A DNA stretch of 14,805 nucleotides, taken from positions 1-14,805 of the forward strand of contig JANYDM010000049.1 of the NCBI GenBank assembly GCA_025363575.1. The letters run 5' to 3'. Origin of the DNA: Betaproteobacteria bacterium. GTDB taxonomy: Bacteria; Pseudomonadota; Gammaproteobacteria; Burkholderiales; SG8-41. A program made the position numbers and the translations under genes. The notes beneath the pieces are model-generated. The model was not told where the DNA came from, made no database searches, and worked only from the letters and a program-made list of their open reading frames with translations. This document shows, piece by piece, positions 13,816-14,805 of the stretch (the stretch's first letter is position 1; the number at the start of each line of letters is the position of its first letter).

Positions 13816-14562
13816 ATGAACCTGCAATTCATCTGGGCCGCCGTCATGGCGCTCGCGCTGACCGCGTCGCCGCTCGCCGCGCGCGCCGCCGAAGTCACGC
13901 TGCTTATCTCCAACGCCGTGAAGACGGTCATGGAAGACCTCGCGCCGCGCTTCGAATCCGCGACCGGCAACAAGCTCGCCATTACGTTCGGCTCGACGAA
14001 CCCGCTGAAAGCGCGCATCGCCAAAGGCGAAGCTTTCGATCTGACCCTGCTCGGCGACGATGCGATCGGCGATCTCATCAGGGAAGGCAAGCTCGTCGCA
14101 TCGACGCGCACTGTCGTTGCTCGCTCCGCCCTCGGCGTCGCGGTCCGCGTTGGCGCGGCCAAACCGGACATCAGTACCGTGGAAGGCTTCAAGCGTACGC
14201 TGCTCGACGCCAAGTCGATCGGTTTTCTCGATGACGGCCTGACCGGCACTTACCTCAAAGGCCTGCTGCAACGGTTGGGTATTGCCGAGGACGTGCGCAA
14301 AAAGCACCGCGGCGTGCGCGGCGCGGAAGCTGTCGCCGCAGGCGAGGTTGAACTCGGCGTGACGCAGATTAGCGAAATTCTCTACCAGAAAGGCACGCAA
14401 CTCGCGGGCCCGCTGCCGCCCGGGATCCAGAACTACACCAACTTTTCCGCTGCCGTCGCCACCGACGCGAAAGAGCCCGCCGCCGCGCGCGAGGTGATCC
14501 GCTATTTCGCGTCGCCGGAAGCCGCGCGCGTCATGCGCGGTATAGGATTGGAGCCGCAGTAA
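13816..14562 (+). CDS. ModA-like periplasmic substrate-binding protein
   Basis: A 248-residue exported protein. The signal peptide MNLQFIWAAVMALALTASPLAARAA precedes the mature start EVTLLISNAVKTVMEDLAPRFESATGNKL. That is followed by FGSTNPLKARIAKGEAFDLTLLGDDAI, the fold order of ModA-type (PBP type 2) binding proteins. The oxyanion-binding Ser positions of ModA may be Ser in LLISNAV and in FGSTN. The C-terminal Tyr/Asp stretch typical of molybdate binders is not seen (ELGVTQISEIL instead), so the ligand may not be molybdate. No permease or ATPase gene is adjacent within the window. The ATG has AGGGAG 7 bases upstream. The strong terminator 102 bases upstream suggests control by attenuation or a leader RNA. 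Confidence 0.85.
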   Translation: MNLQFIWAAVMALALTASPLAARAAEVTLLISNAVKTVMEDLAPRFESATGNKLAITFGSTNPLKARIAKGEAFDLTLLGDDAIGDLIREGKLVASTRTVVARSALGVAVRVGAAKPDISTVEGFKRTLLDAKSIGFLDDGLTGTYLKGLLQRLGIAEDVRKKHRGVRGAEAVAAGEVELGVTQISEILYQKGTQLAGPLPPGIQNYTNFSAAVATDAKEPAAAREVIRYFASPEAARVMRGIGLEPQ

Positions 14563-14686
14563 CACGGCGGGAAGCCGCGGACCGCAGCGAACACGACGCA
14601 GTAAAAACGATTATGCGAGATAATTACTTTTTGTTTTCCTGATTCGGGGGAAAAAACGGCGTGCAAACTTTCATCATGAGGACGCA

Positions 14687-14805
14687 ATGCAAAAATCAAG
14701 CGCAGTGGCCCTGCTGATCCTGGCGGCTTTTGTATCGCACTCATACGCACAATCGGGCGGCCAGCAGCCCGCCTGGAAAGTCGGCGGCGATGGTAATCTT
14801 ACCTG
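14687..14805 (+). CDS. Start of an exported protein (cut by the window end)
   Basis: An open frame of 39 codons runs off the end. MQKSSAVALLILAAFVSHSYA is a clear Sec signal peptide with an AxA-like SYA cleavage site before QSGG. The mature start QSGGQQPAWKVGGDGNLT is too short to name a family. GAGGA lies 4 bases before the ATG. It is 124 bases downstream of the ModA-like gene on the same strand, and the gap shows no clear terminator, so cotranscription is possible. Confidence 0.65.
   Translation, partial: MQKSSAVALLILAAFVSHSYAQSGGQQPAWKVGGDGNLT

Noticed and set aside
13729..14565. 278-codon open frame on the minus strand
   Set aside because: Antisense to the ModA-like gene, which has a signal peptide, a good ribosome binding site and family motifs.

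Overview
The window is a GC-rich chromosomal piece from a proteobacterium, most likely a betaproteobacterium of the Burkholderiales type. The signs are a Bug/TctC-type periplasmic binding protein, a DUF4124-like secreted protein, small lipoproteins, good GAGGAG ribosome binding sites and a NAD-type malic enzyme. No genus can be named from the sequence alone.

The main content is two paralogous genes that look like selenoproteins of the UGSC family. They lie at 2511-4217 and 9490-11202, both on the minus strand. Each reads as two open frames split by one in-frame TGA (3897-3899 and 10909-10911). The TGA falls at the same place in both proteins, in the pattern G-N-x-x-U-G-x-C, and each frame then continues for more than 440 codons without another stop. 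Each TGA is followed at bacterial SECIS distance by a hairpin whose loop carries GG. Standard gene calling would split each gene in two and could prefer the long antisense frames over them. No selA, selB or selC gene is visible here, so use of selenocysteine is inferred.

Layout. 1-140 (+): 3' end of an IS630-type transposase, whose stop shares a CTAG with the stop of the convergent malic enzyme gene (137-1783, -). 1952-2395 (-): small lipoprotein. 2511-4217 (-): UGSC selenoprotein 1. 4319-4350: perfect 14-bp inverted repeat. 4367-5182 (-): LOG-family Rossmann protein. 5459-5692 (+): small Ala/Pro-rich lipoprotein. 5754-6593 (-): TIM-barrel sugar phosphate isomerase/epimerase. 6631-7128 (-): DUF4124-like secreted protein, divergent from 7197-7568 (+), a small exported protein. 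7618-8493 (-): protein with two cyclic nucleotide-binding domains, behind a class II CRP-like promoter. 8630-9466 (-): MscS-type channel, directly downstream of UGSC selenoprotein 2 (9490-11202, -). 11348-12238 (+): VOC/glyoxalase-like protein, divergent from UGSC 2 and overlapping a Bug-type solute-binding protein (12244-13218, +). 13219-13815: 600-base noncoding region with many hairpins and a strong intrinsic terminator. 13816-14562 (+): ModA-like binding protein. 14687-end (+): start of an exported protein.

How the genes may work together is mostly inference. UGSC 2, the channel and possibly the cyclic nucleotide-binding protein form a same-strand run that could link redox chemistry, a membrane channel and cyclic nucleotide sensing. 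The divergent VOC-Bug pair may import and process a small organic acid. UGSC 1 sits apart and may act on a related substrate.
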